Below are positions 1 to 9,048 of a stretch of 64,000 nt of DNA, piece by piece; within the stretch, counting starts at the first letter, position 1, and every line of letters begins with the position of its first letter. The notes under the pieces are model-generated. The model was not told the origin of the DNA, did not search any database, and saw only the letters and a list, made by a program, of their open reading frames with translations. Source of the stretch: UBA6623 sp965238125. GTDB taxonomy: Bacteria; Acidobacteriota; Terriglobia; Bryobacterales; UBA6623. Location: NCBI GenBank assembly GCA_965238125.1, contig OZ250179.1, positions 1,736,001-1,800,000 on the forward strand, read 5' to 3'. Both the position numbers and the translations under genes were made by a program.

Positions 1-710
1 CCGTCGGCCGCGCCTTTCAGAACAATATCCTTGAACTCGACCCACATCGGCTTTCCACTGTGCATTTGCAAACCGATCACACCGCGGTCGATGCGCTTCG
101 ACGACTCATTGTCAACCACCCCCGAGGCCGCCTTGCCGTTGATGGTAAACACAAACCGATTGCCTTCCACGACCACATGCACTTCGTTCCACCCGTCGAT
201 GCGAATGTCGGCGGGCGTGAGAGCGTCATCGAGCGGCGCGAAGGTCTTCCCGCCCGCCTCGTCGATGGTGACGAGCGCTCCTCGATCGACCAGATTATGG
301 CCTCGCCAATAACCGTGAAAGTCCCAACCGCCCAGTGTGTGGGCCCCGATTCCGACGTGCCCGAAGTCGGCGTGGTAACCACTGATGCGGTGCGTCTCCG
401 ACTGCCCCACCAGGCCGCGGATATGAATTCCGGAGTTCGCCGGCGAGCTGATGCGGTAAGAAAGCTTGAGTTCGAAATCGCTCAGCTCCCCACCCGTCCA
501 AATCAAATCGGACCCCATGCCCTCGGTCCGACCGACCAGCACCCCGTCCCGGACAGTCCAGTCGCCCGCGCGCTCGGCGGGCAGCACCCGCCACCCCTCC
601 AGGCTCACGCCGTCGAAGATCGCAACGAAGCCGCTGTCCGAGCCCCAGGCCGCGGCAAGCGCAATACCGAAAACCGCAAGAAAAATCAAAGGCCGCATCG
701 GATATTGCAT
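1..710 (-). CDS. DUF1080 / 3-keto-disaccharide hydrolase family protein, 3' end cut by window edge
   Basis: A reading frame stays open from the ATG at 710 to the window edge (about 236 residues). It starts MQYPMRPLIFLAVFGIALAA, a basic n-region and hydrophobic core typical of a signal peptide, so the product is probably exported. Family hallmarks follow: FDGVSLEGWRV, WTVRDGVLVG, SPANSGIHIRG, the aromatic HTLGGWDFHGYW segment, WNEVHVVVEGN and a terminal VEFKDIVLKG. DUF1080 proteins have a concanavalin-like jelly-roll fold. Some act on 3-keto-glycosides, and many are secreted in Planctomycetota and Acidobacteriota. No good ribosome site is visible; an alternative ATG lies at 698. The gene is divergent from the phosphatase-like gene that starts near 942. 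Substrate is unknown. Only the extreme C-terminus is missing. Confidence 0.85.
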   Translation of the reverse strand, partial: MQYPMRPLIFLAVFGIALAAAWGSDSGFVAIFDGVSLEGWRVLPAERAGDWTVRDGVLVGRTEGMGSDLIWTGGELSDFELKLSYRISSPANSGIHIRGLVGQSETHRISGYHADFGHVGIGAHTLGGWDFHGYWRGHNLVDRGALVTIDEAGGKTFAPLDDALTPADIRIDGWNEVHVVVEGNRFVFTINGKAASGVVDNESSKRIDRGVIGLQMHSGKPMWVEFKDIVLKGAAD

Positions 711-941
711 GTGACGTTGCGCCGAAAGGTTCCAATCAATCAATTCGGGACCGAATCCTCGCCGTGAAGCGGAAACCGCGGTTCGCCTGCGTCCAATCCG
801 ATTCTACCGGAATAAGACCCACCAACAACACACCGCCGCATCCTGTCGGAAACGTTGCCAACCAGCCGTACGTCGACTATCCTGTCTGTGCTGGAGACAG
901 ATCGGCACTATCGTGCCGCGCTGTTGACCGAGCGACTTGCC

Positions 942-3428
942 ATGCCCCGCAAGCAACTGCGACGACTCTTCGCGACGTTCATCGCCGGCCTCATCCTTCT
1001 TGTGGTCTTGGGGGTCTGGGTCGCCGGGCAGTTCCCGGCGCTGACCAACGGGCCCAAGTCCAGCGCTGAGATCCTGGAAGGTTTGTTCAAGACTCCCGCC
1101 AACATAGTTACGCGGCCCGGGGATCACATCCTTGAGCACATCAACCAGGCCGCCGTGGAACTCTTTATTCGAGCCTGTGATCTGCCCGCCGACGCCGAGG
1201 GGCGATTGCTGGATTTGGTTCGCGGCGATCGCTTCGAGGAAGTGACGGTTCCTTTCGTCTTTTTCCTTTATGAGCTCTATGGCGCGCCGCGGCAAACAGA
1301 AGCCGGCAACGTCAGCGATCTCGCCTACGCGGAGACGATCGAGCCCGAAGCAGTTGACGAAGACCGGCCCGGCCTTTCCGGGCTGGTACAGCGATCGTTG
1401 GAGCTCAGAAAACGCGTCTCCCGCAGCCTTCGACTCTTTGACGCCTTGTTCTTGCAAGCAAAGCCTGGAACCATCGAGCGGGACCTGCCGCCGCGAGACC
1501 GCTACGAAGACGCGGCATACAAACGCATTCAGGACCTCGTGCACGAGGCAGCCAATGATTTTCTGACCCCGACGGACGATGCCCTGAATCAAGACATCGA
1601 GGAAAACGAATACGGCAAAATCCTCGAAGAACTCCTCAACGACGACGAGCGCCTCGGAGCATTTGTCGAATTTTTCACGGATTTCATCCGTCAGCAGTCC
1701 GACAGTTGGCTGCAATCGTTTGTTCGGCGGCAAGATCGAAAGCAGGCTCGGCTGGAGTGGGTGCGGGATCGGATCAACCGCAACCGATATCACGAAATCG
1801 CCGATTACGCGCGCGCACGGTCTGTGCGGAAGTTGGTCGTCCATGTGGCCGTGGACGGTTTGCAGGGGTAGCTGCTGGAAGGCCTGGTCCAGCTCTCCAG
1901 CGGTGACCGCGAAGGTTCAGGCGCTCTCTATGTCACGGAACTCGTGCGTCTTCACCAATCCGAGCTGATGGATCCTTCCCGCTACGGCCCTGACGCAAAA
2001 CCTCCCTTGGGCCGCGACATCATCGAGTTGGTTGAGAGCGCCCCGCACAGGCCGGACTAGCTCGAGAATTTCAAGAGGTATTTCTTTTCGCCTGGGGCTT
2101 CCGCGGTCACGGTCAACGCGGCAACCGTCGATACGCCGAGCATCTCGGTGCGCAACCTGCCGATCATCAAGACCGGCCATGCGGTAGCCGGGCCCTTCGG
2201 CACGGGGATCCCCAACTTTTCCTATCTCGATCGACGGTCGGGCCGCGGCTGGTACTTCTGGGGCAGCGACGTGTTGCACTTGCGACGAATCGTGGGAAAC
2301 CGCGAGGACGAGATCCTGCAAGGGAAAAACCGTCCGGAGGGTCCCGGGGCACGCACACTCTTCGAACGGCTCTGGCGCTACAACACCGTCAGTTCGATGG
2401 CGACCGTCGATACCGGGGCGCTCGAAAAAATCGCCGCGGAGGTGGGAATGGCGATCGGCGAAATGAAACGCAATTACGCCGAAAAAGTGCTTCTGCTGCG
2501 TTTTCGCCGTCGGGCGCGCATGGAACGCGAACTCAACGAACGTCGGCGCCGGCTCCAAGACAATCGCGGCCTCAGCTACAGCTTTCTGGGATCGCTGATT
2601 TACGACTCGATCGAGCTGAAAACCTTCCACGACGACGCGCGCTTCCTGGCCGAGCACGAAGACGAGGGACTCCCGGATTACCTACTTTGGTACAACCCTT
2701 GGCCGGATCACTTCGCCCACGCCGAAGGTCCTTATTCAGATCCCATCATCGGCTTCGAAGGCGAGTACGATCGATTGGACTTCTATCTGGGCAAATTGAT
2801 TGAAGTCTACGAGTCGGTCGCCACACTCGACGAACGCGAAAACTATGCCGACCGCACGCTGTTCGGGATAGTCAGTGATCATGGCTTGGTCTACACGCCG
2901 CGCTTGGTTTCGACCGACCGGCTTCTGTTCGACGCCATGCGCGCCGAGGGCATCCAAATCACATACGAAAAACTGACCCACGACGAGGGTAGCCTGCCCG
3001 CGATCCATGGACGTCGCGACGTCAAGCCCACGCGCCCGTTTGACGCCGTCGTTGGCTCCACGGCCGGCGGCTCCTACATCATCGACCTGTTCGACATCAA
3101 GGGGTTGGAAGGCGACGACGCAGCCTGGCGGCGGCATCCCGGCTATCACGCGTTGCGTAGCCATGGGCTCCTCGGCGGCGGGACCATCGACTGGATCGAG
3201 CAAATCAAGCACCGTCTCAAGGACACCATGGACCTCGCGCTCATAAGGGAATACGGTCCCGCCGCAAACGAGCGTTGGCCCGACGGGATCGAATCGGTCG
3301 TTCGCATCATCACCCCGGATCGCGGCGATGCCCGTGTCTACCGCATTCGAAAGCACGATGATACGGCTGGCGAGACGGTTCTCTACTGTTATGAAGTTCT
3401 TGGCCCGCATTTTCAATTTGATGTATGA
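942..3428 (+). pseudogene. Membrane-anchored alkaline phosphatase superfamily protein interrupted by two in-frame TAG codons
   Basis: One frame runs for 829 codons from ATG 942 to TGA 3426-3428, broken only by TAG at 1869-1871 (codon 310) and TAG at 2058-2060 (codon 373). The N-terminus has a basic stretch and one membrane segment (IAGLILLVVLGVWVAGQF). The first TAG comes three codons after HVAVDGLQG, which resembles the first metal-binding Asp motif of the phosphodiesterase/alkaline phosphatase superfamily. After the second TAG come KTGHAVAGPFGTGIPNF (probable nucleophile loop), PWPDHFAHAEG, IVSDHG (metal ligands) and a C-terminal part to FQFDV. Coding character is continuous across both stops and no frameshift is seen over 2.5 kb. 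The most economical reading is a recently inactivated gene. Suppression or assembly error are alternatives. An upstream TTG at 855 is an unlikely start. Confidence 0.75.
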
Positions 3429-3510
3429 GCTTCAGACCATCCAGCGACCTTCAGCGTCTTTATTGATAGGGGCTAGAGCCCGATAAGGACGCCATGGAGG
3501 TCAACACCCG

Positions 3511-4349
3511 ATGGGTGAAAAAGAAAACAAGCCGTTTCAGCTCACGTTCAATGGATTTCTCAAGTCGATTTCCAAGGATCGCGAGTCACCTCGGATGGCG
3601 GTCTGATTCTCGTTCGCGAACTGGATGAACGACTCGGACTCGGGAAGCTGATCGACGAGCATCTCAGCGACTCGCGACAAGGCTTGAACAAGAAGTTCCC
3701 GCTGGCCGATCTGCTGCGGCAGTCGGTCTACAGCCGACTCGCTGGCTACGAGGACCTCAATGACGCCGTTCGAGTATCCGCCGATCCGACCTTTCGCTTG
3801 ATCGGCTCGAAGAGGAACTGGGATCGCGGAGCAGCCTTGACCTCGACGCTGCATGGCTTCGAGACGGAGATGCTGGCGAGCGAAGAGAACTTGCTGGGGC
3901 TGATGGCAGTGAACCGGGAGCTGGTCGCGCAAGCCGAAGCTCCCGACGGTTCAGACCGCGTGGTGCTCGACATGGACTCCACGGAGAGCCCCGTCCACGG
4001 CCAACAGGAAGGCAGTGCCTACAACGGCCATTTTGAGTCCCTCTGCTATCACCCGCTGTTGCTGTTCAACCAGCACGGCGACTGCCTAGGCGCGAAGCTG
4101 CGTCCCGGCAACGTGCACAGCGCCGAGGACTGGGACGAGCTGCTACTGCCGGAGATCGAACGACAACAGGCGGAGGGCAAACAGGTGACGTTCCGCGCCG
4201 ACGCCGCCTTCGCCAAGCCCGAGATCTACGAGGCGATGGAGGAGCGCGGCGTGGACTACGTGATTCGCATCCCGGCGAACAAGAGCCTGGAGCTGGAGAT
4301 CGAGGACATCCTGTTTCGGCCACCGGGCAGGCCGAACGCCAAGCCCCTA
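3511..4349 (+). pseudogene. IS1380-family transposase, N-terminal part with a frameshift
   Basis: ATG 3511 opens MGEKENKPFQLTFNGFLK, which runs into a stop. The continuation lies in another frame from about 3558 (VDFQGSRVTSDGGLILVREL, then DERLGLGKLIDEHL...). A one-base change near 3555-3560 is therefore implied. Recognisable IS1380 features are SDGGLILVRELDERLG, AGYEDLNDA, the first catalytic region VVLDMDSTESPVHG and FRADAAFAKPEIYEAM. The fragment ends at the target TA (4348-4349) of the nested insertion. Both lesions make this transposase nonfunctional. Confidence 0.8.
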
Positions 4350-5580
4350 GTATAGCGTTTCATTGAACTATACCCAACTCAGGCGCTTCCTCGAGCGCCT
4401 CGAACTTGCTCCAGCGGTGGACCACCGGAGCGGCGTTGATTTCCGCGATCCCCAGCAGGATTCGTTCCCGAAGCTCCTCCCAGGACTCCACCCGGATGCG
4501 CTTCAAAAACGTCCGGGCCATCTTCCCAAACAGCGTCTCCACAATGTTCAGCCAGGACCCGTGGGTCGGCGTGTGCACATATTTGAAGCGGTTCGGCCGC
4601 GTCGCTAAATAGTCCTTCGTCTCCTTGGATATGTGAGCGGAATGATTGTCCAAGATCAATCGAATCGTGCATTCGGCCGGATAGAATTGGTCCAGATCCT
4701 TCAGCAGTGAGATGAATTCGCGGCTGCGGTGCCGCCGCTCGACCCGCGCCGTTACGCGGCCGTCGTGCAAGTCCAGCGCCGCTAGAATCGAGCAGGTTCC
4801 CAGACGTTGGTATTCGTGATCCCGAGCCGTACAAGGATGCCGCCCAGGGACCGGCGGCAGGTCCGGGGCGGTGTTGGCGATCGCTTGCACACCGGGCTTT
4901 TCGTCCACCGAAACCGTGATCACGCCCGGCGAGGGGCCGCCCTCGCCCGAGCTTTCATTTTGCAAGGCCACCTCGCGGTAGACCAGCAGCACCTGCCGCA
5001 TCTTGGACTCAAACTCCGGGTCGCGACGCTCCAGGTAGTATTTCACCTTCTCTGGATGCAGCGGCTGCCCCGCCAGAATCCGGTGGACGGTCGCCTTGGC
5101 CGCTTGCCCCAGGGCCGGATAGCCCGCCTCCACGGCATGCCGGCGCACGTGGAGAGCGAGCGCGCCGCGGGTCCACAACTCGGCGGCGTATCCCAGTTCC
5201 TTGGGTTTGCAACAGGCCAAATGCACCACCCAGGCCTTGGCCTCCTCGGAGATGCGGGGCTCGTAGGGACGATGATAGGCATCCTTGAGCGCTGCTTGCA
5301 CTCCGATGGCGAGGGCTCGCTCGATCCATTTGGCAACGCTCTTGCGGGTCATCTTCACGGCCCGCATAATCTCGGCGATTGTCTCGCCGCCATGATAGCG
5401 CCACAGAATCTCGGCGCGCCGCACCTCCCGAGCCGGAGCCTTGCGGGAACGCCGCAGCCGTTTCAGATGTTGCACCTCTTCGGTCGTGAGCAGCAGTGGG
5501 GGACGCTTCGATTTTCCTGCCATGCGACCAGTCTAGCAGGAAACATTGTCCTATGGTTATGTTTTAATGAAACGTTATAC
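4350..5580 (-). mobile_element. IS630-family insertion sequence (1231 bp) nested in the IS1380 transposase gene
   Basis: The ends are inverted repeats. The left end is GTATAGCGTTTCATT and the reverse complement of the right end is GTATAACGTTTCATT, one mismatch in 15. The element is flanked by TA at 4348-4349 and 5581-5582, the dinucleotide target duplication expected for IS630/Tc1-type elements. Deleting element plus one TA rejoins the host frame exactly. It carries a single intact transposase gene on the minus strand. It is a different lineage from the three IS630-family elements at 6.7, 9.0 and 17.1 kb, which have other ends and a two-frame transposase. Confidence 0.9.
4360..5523 (-). CDS. 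IS630-family transposase (387 aa)
   Basis: An intact single-frame transposase starts at ATG 5523. The N-terminus (about residues 10-110) is a helix-turn-helix region with ETIAEIMRAVKMTRKSVAKW. The DDE catalytic domain shows VSVDEKPGVQAI (first Asp), RLILDNHSAHIS (second Asp) and THGSWLNIVETLFGKMAR (final acidic residue), the standard IS630 layout. The length is normal for a one-ORF IS630 transposase. The stop overlaps the left terminal repeat region. It is oriented against the IS1380 transposase it interrupts. All three catalytic motifs are present, so it may still be active. Confidence 0.92.
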   Translation of the reverse strand: MAGKSKRPPLLLTTEEVQHLKRLRRSRKAPAREVRRAEILWRYHGGETIAEIMRAVKMTRKSVAKWIERALAIGVQAALKDAYHRPYEPRISEEAKAWVVHLACCKPKELGYAAELWTRGALALHVRRHAVEAGYPALGQAAKATVHRILAGQPLHPEKVKYYLERRDPEFESKMRQVLLVYREVALQNESSGEGGPSPGVITVSVDEKPGVQAIANTAPDLPPVPGRHPCTARDHEYQRLGTCSILAALDLHDGRVTARVERRHRSREFISLLKDLDQFYPAECTIRLILDNHSAHISKETKDYLATRPNRFKYVHTPTHGSWLNIVETLFGKMARTFLKRIRVESWEELRERILLGIAEINAAPVVHRWSKFEALEEAPELGIVQ

Positions 5581-5582
5581 TA

Positions 5583-6074
5583 GTGCGCTACAAGAGTTTT
5601 CGCTATCAGGCCGAGAGCTGGTCGAAGGCAAGGCGAGTTGTCGCCAAGGTCGAGCATCACCAGGGCGAACTATTCCCGCGCGTCGGATTTGTCGTGACGA
5701 GCATGAGCTTGCCGAGCCGCTCGGTCGTGCGGTTCTACAACAAGCGCGGCACGGCGGAGCAGTGGATCAAAGAAGGCAAACAGGCCACGCACTGGACCCG
5801 CTTGTCGTGTCACCGCTTCCGAGCCAACGAGGTACGGCTGCAACTCAGCGTGCCGGCCTACAACCTGGGCAACCTGTGGCGGCGGCTAGGGCTGCCGCAG
5901 CGAATCAAAAGCTGGTCGCTAACGAGTTTGCAACACAGGTTGATGAAGACCGGCGGTCGGCTGGTCAAGCATGCTCGCTACTACTGGTTGCTGCTGGCGG
6001 AGGGGCATCTGAACCGGCGGCTGTTCGGTGACATGCTGCATAGGATCTGGGCGCTGCCTGTGCCGGGTGGGTAG
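5583..6074 (+). pseudogene. IS1380-family transposase, C-terminal part
   Basis: This is the continuation of the transposase after the nested insertion. It begins VRYKSFRYQAESWSKARRVV and contains FVVTSMSLPSRSVVRFYNKR and GTAEQWIKEGKQATHWTRLS (the last catalytic Glu region of IS1380 transposases), then NEVRLQLSVPAYNLGNLWRR. It ends at TAG 6072-6074. No independent start is expected; it is only the 3' half of a broken gene. Confidence 0.8.
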
Positions 6075-6152
6075 CGTTGCCCGGGCGAGGATCAACAGTT
6101 TTTGGCTCCAAAAAGGTTTCGCAGGGAGCAGTGTCGGCCGGAGCGCCGTTCA

Positions 6153-6181
6153 GTCCGCTCAATCAACGTCTGTGAGCGGAC
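6153..6181. terminator. Stem-loop after the IS1380 remnant
   Basis: A perfect 9-bp stem, GTCCGCTCA (6153-6161) with TGAGCGGAC (6173-6181), encloses an 11-base loop. There is no following T-run, so it may be a terminator remnant or part of the right end of the IS1380 element. Confidence 0.4.
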
Positions 6182-6710
6182 GGACGAGCCCTGGCGCCTA
6201 CCGGCGGAGGTGATGTGCAGGGTTCAGCGCGAAAAGACGTGGTATTCGGCGCAGCGGGGGTGTATCCTGTGACCGTGCCAGGGCCAAAATGGAAATCCTG
6301 GCTAGACCGGCCCTCCCGGCGCACCTCTCAAGCCATTCAAGGAAATTGCATGCCCAAGATCGTTTCCATTCACTCCTTCCGCGGCGGTACCGGCAAGTCG
6401 AACATCACCGCAAATCTGGCCGCTGTAGTCGCCCGTGCCGGCAAGCGAGTCGGGGTCATCGACACCGACATTCAGTCGCCGGGGATTCACGTCTTGTTCG
6501 GCCTCCGAGAAGACAACGTCGACAAGGCGCTCAACGACTTTCTGTCGAACTCTTGCTCGATTGAAGATGCCGCCTACGATGTGTCCGCCGCGGCGCGCAC
6601 CGCTGAGGAACCCGCCGGCGAATCGCCGACGCTGTTCCTCATCCCGTCGAGCCTCAAAACGGGGGAGATCACGCGAATTCTGAAGGAAGGATATGACATC
6701 CGCCGACTTA

Positions 6711-7804
6711 TTGAGTCTCGCAAAATAGAGTGACACCTTTTGGTGTTGCCGTACGTATTCTTATGTATGGGAACACCGAAAGGAAAGCGCCGCGATTTCG
6801 AAGCATTGGAGAAACGCCGTTTCGAAGCGATGCGTTTGCTCGATGAAGGACTCAATCAGTCCGAAACCGCCAGGCGTCTGACAGTCGCCCGCCAAACCGT
6901 CAGTGAGTGGCGACGACAGTACCTGGCGCAAGGCGAGGCCGGGCTGCGCAAGGCCGGCCGCGCCGGCCGCAAGCCGCTATTGGACGCCACGCAGCTCGAA
7001 CGCCTGGAGATCCTGCTGCTCGAAGGCCCCGAGGCGCACGGCTTCCCGACGCCGTTGTGGAGCTGTCCGCGGGTGGCTCGTCTGATCCGAGACGAGTTCG
7101 GCGTGCGCTATCACGAGGGCCATGTCTGGAAGATCCTGCGGGCGCTCGGCTGGAGCCCGCAACGCCCGGTCGGCAAAGCCCGCGAGCGCAACGAAGAGGC
7201 CATCCGCGACTGGAAGTGCAAGAGGTGGCCGGCCATTAAAAAAAAGCCCGCAAACAAGACCGCACGATCGTCTTCATCGACGAAAGCGGATGGAGTCAGA
7301 AGCCGCATCGTTGCCGCACCTGGGCGCCGCGCGGCGAGACGCCGCTGCTGGAGTTCAACTTCAATTGGCAGAAGCTTTCGGTGTCGGCCGGGTTGACGTT
7401 GCGCAACTTTTACTTTCGGCTCTATCCCGGCGCGATTGGCGAGTTGGAGGTCATCGACTTTCTGAAGGCCTTGGTTCGCCACATGGACGGCCCGTTGATG
7501 ATCGTCTGGGACCGCTTGCCGGCGCATCGCAGTCGGATGGTGCGAGAGTTCATTGAACTCTCGCAAGGCCATATCGTGACGGAGTATTTGCCGGCGTATG
7601 CGCCGGAGCTGAATCCGGTGGAATACATCTGGGCGTACTGGAAACAGCACGAGTTGCCGAACGTCTGTCCGAAGGACTACTGGGAACTCGACGAACGTGC
7701 CCGCAAAACGCTGCGGCGCATGCGCCGCAAACCGCGCTTGATTACCGCTTTCTGGAAACAGTCTTCTCTTTGTCTCGATTGACAGGATATTATGCGAGAC
7801 TCAA
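6711..7804 (+). mobile_element. IS630-family insertion sequence, copy 1 (1094 bp)
   Basis: The termini are perfect 12-bp inverted repeats: TTGAGTCTCGCA at 6711-6722 and TGCGAGACTCAA at 7793-7804. They are flanked by TA at 6709-6710 and 7805-7806. The element sits inside the ParA-like gene. It is clearly related to copies 2 and 3 but diverged from them, for example at many N-terminal transposase residues, so it arrived separately or earlier. Confidence 0.93.
6767..7782 (+). CDS. IS630-family transposase, two frames joined by -1 frameshifting (copy 1)
   Basis: ORF A starts at ATG 6767 (MGTPKGKRRDFEALEKRR). It holds a helix-turn-helix (QSETARRLTVARQTVSEW), a second DNA-binding region (HGFPTPLWSCPRVARLI) and ends in a basic stretch WPAIKKK encoded over a run of eight A (7238-7245). 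ORF B continues in the -1 frame as KARKQDRTIVFIDESGWSQK. It carries the DDE residues in VFIDES, LMIVWDRLPAHRS and APELNPVEYIWAYWKQ and stops at 7780-7782. The A-run at the junction allows slippage (A AAA AAG), as known for many IS630 elements. The fused product would be about 339 aa. Confidence 0.88.
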
Positions 7805-8261
7805 TAATGAAGGGTTCCGTCGGATGATCGAGGATCTGAAGCTGGACTACCTGTTTATTGACACGCATCCGGGCGTCAACGAGGAAACGCTGCTGTCGAT
7901 TGCCATCTCCGACCTTTTGCTCGTGATCATGCGGCCCGACAATCAAGACTTCCAAGGGACCGCCGTCACGATCGAATTGGCGCGTCGGTTAAAGATCGGC
8001 AAACTTCTTTTGCTGGTGAACAAAGTGCCCTCGGGGCTGGAGAACCGCGTTCTAAAGGACCACCTGGAAAGAACTTATGACGCCGAGGTGGCCGCCGTGT
8101 TTCCGTTGAACTTCGAAATCGTCGAGTTGGCCAGCAGCTCTATCTTTGCCCTGAAGTACCCCGAACACCCGTTTACCGAGCAGATCAACAAGGTCGCCGA
8201 CCGCGTCCTTAACTTGGAATCAGCCACCGGTTAAGACGCTGCGAAAAACCGGCGACCGGCC

Positions 8262-8446
8262 CCGGGATGTTCTTGTCGCCCCGGTCCCCGCCCCCGGTAG
8301 GGGGCACGGATAGTAGCCCCGGGCTTCAGCCCGGGGGGCCCGTCACAAATCACGAGAAGCCCCGGACGGGGCGTAGGAGCAATCCTTCGATACAGCCTCG
8401 GCCGGTAGGAATATTTCAGCCTTCCTACCCGCCGACGGTTGACACC
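8262..8446. repeat. Hairpin-rich intergenic repeat, family B copy 1
   Basis: This 313-base gene-free stretch (8235-8547) contains three hairpins. Arms are GCCCCC/GGGGGC around 8289-8304, CCCCGGGCTTCAGCCCGGGG around 8317-8336, and CCCCGGACGGGG around 8370-8381. The reverse complement matches 28550-28740 almost along its whole length, including the single-stranded linkers ATTGCTCCTACG and CTTCTCGT. It has no coding content. It lies between the 3' ends of the ParA-like gene and the oxidoreductase remnant. Confidence 0.75.
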
Positions 8447-8547
8447 TCGACGTCTCCCTATTTTGTTTTTGGTTTGGCCTCCATGCGCCAAAACCGGCTC
8501 TGTGTCATATGGCGAGAAGGTAAGGGCGGCAGGAAGACTCCCGGCTC

Positions 8548-9048
8548 CTACAACGGCAAAATCTCTTCCCGGTCGGGATTGAATTTCAGCCGCCGCTTTT
8601 GTAGATAAGCGACATTGCCCAAATGCGAGGCCTGCGCCGAGCGGTGGCCGATCCAAACATCCCCGTTAGGCCGCTTCCGACTTCGCACGCAGTCAATGAA
8701 ATTGTTGACGTGATCAACCGTGAGGTTGCCTTCCGCCTTGACGATCGTCGGCTCCGCGTCGGGGTCGGGCGTGTAGAAAGCAAAGTGGCGCCGATCGATC
8801 AACAAACGTCCTTCCGTGCCGGCGATCTCCACCGCCGCGCCGCGAATCCCGGGCACGAGCGTTCCCTCGAATGTCGCGCTCCACTCTCCGGGATACTCGA
8901 GAACCGTATTGATCGTGTCCGGCGCCGTACGGCCGTCCTTGTAGGCGTAGATCCCGCCGGCCGAAACCGCCGAGATCGGATTGTCCTGATCCATGAACAT
9001 ATGGACTACATCGATCCAGTGCGTGAATAGATCAGTAATTTGCCTCTA
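8548..9048 (-). pseudogene. Gfo/Idh/MocA-family oxidoreductase, 3' remnant abutting an IS630 element
   Basis: Only the C-terminal substrate-binding half remains: RQITDLFTHWIDVVHMFMDQ, then SAGGIYAYKDGRTAPDTINT, EIAGTEGRLLIDRRHFAFYT and DHVNNFIDCVRSRKRPNGDV, ending EEILPL. This matches the alpha/beta dimerisation domain of secreted NAD(P)-dependent oxidoreductases common in Acidobacteriota and Planctomycetota. The N-terminal Rossmann half is absent on the other side of the IS and elsewhere in the window. At the junction the frame reads TAG (9048-9046), so simple excision of the IS would not restore the gene. It is not expected to be expressed. Confidence 0.75.

Larger units (their letters stand above)
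3511..6074 (+). mobile_element. IS1380-family element, decayed and interrupted by an IS630-family insertion
   Basis: The only identifiable content is an IS1380-type transposase gene (3511-4349 and 5583-6074) split by the insertion at 4350-5580. Removing the insertion and one copy of the flanking TA restores the reading frame through KPLVRYKSFRYQ. The element's own terminal repeats could not be placed, so the given ends are only the ends of the transposase remnant. True ends should lie between 3429 and 3510 on the left and after 6074 on the right. Confidence 0.75.
6350..8234 (+). pseudogene. MinD/ParA-family P-loop ATPase gene split by an IS630-family insertion
   Basis: ATG 6350 is preceded by AAGGAAA at good spacing. 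The first part, MPKIVSIHSFRGGTGKSNI, carries a deviant Walker A (RGGTGKS) and VIDTDIQSPGIHVLFGL, and runs to GYDIRRL at 6708. The IS at 6711-7804 follows, and the frame resumes as NEGFRRMIEDLKLDYLFIDT (Walker B-like LFIDTHPG) with LLLVNKVPSG and ends at TAA 8232-8234. Removing the IS plus one TA gives GYDIRRLNEGFRRM, an uninterrupted protein of about 262 residues. The ATPase probably acted in partitioning, localisation or surface assembly. No ParB or flagellar partner is nearby, so the role is open. The gene must be inactive unless the element is excised. Confidence 0.88.

Noticed and set aside
804..1844. 346-codon minus-strand frame opposite the phosphatase-like gene
   Set aside because: The plus strand has a signal anchor and superfamily motifs; the minus frame has none and is explained by codon bias.
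942..2060. Genome-wide reassignment of TAG to an amino acid
   Set aside because: Several intact genes in the window end with TAG at sensible C-termini (for example 20330-20332, 44595-44597, 46246-46248, 54294-54296), so TAG is a working stop codon here.
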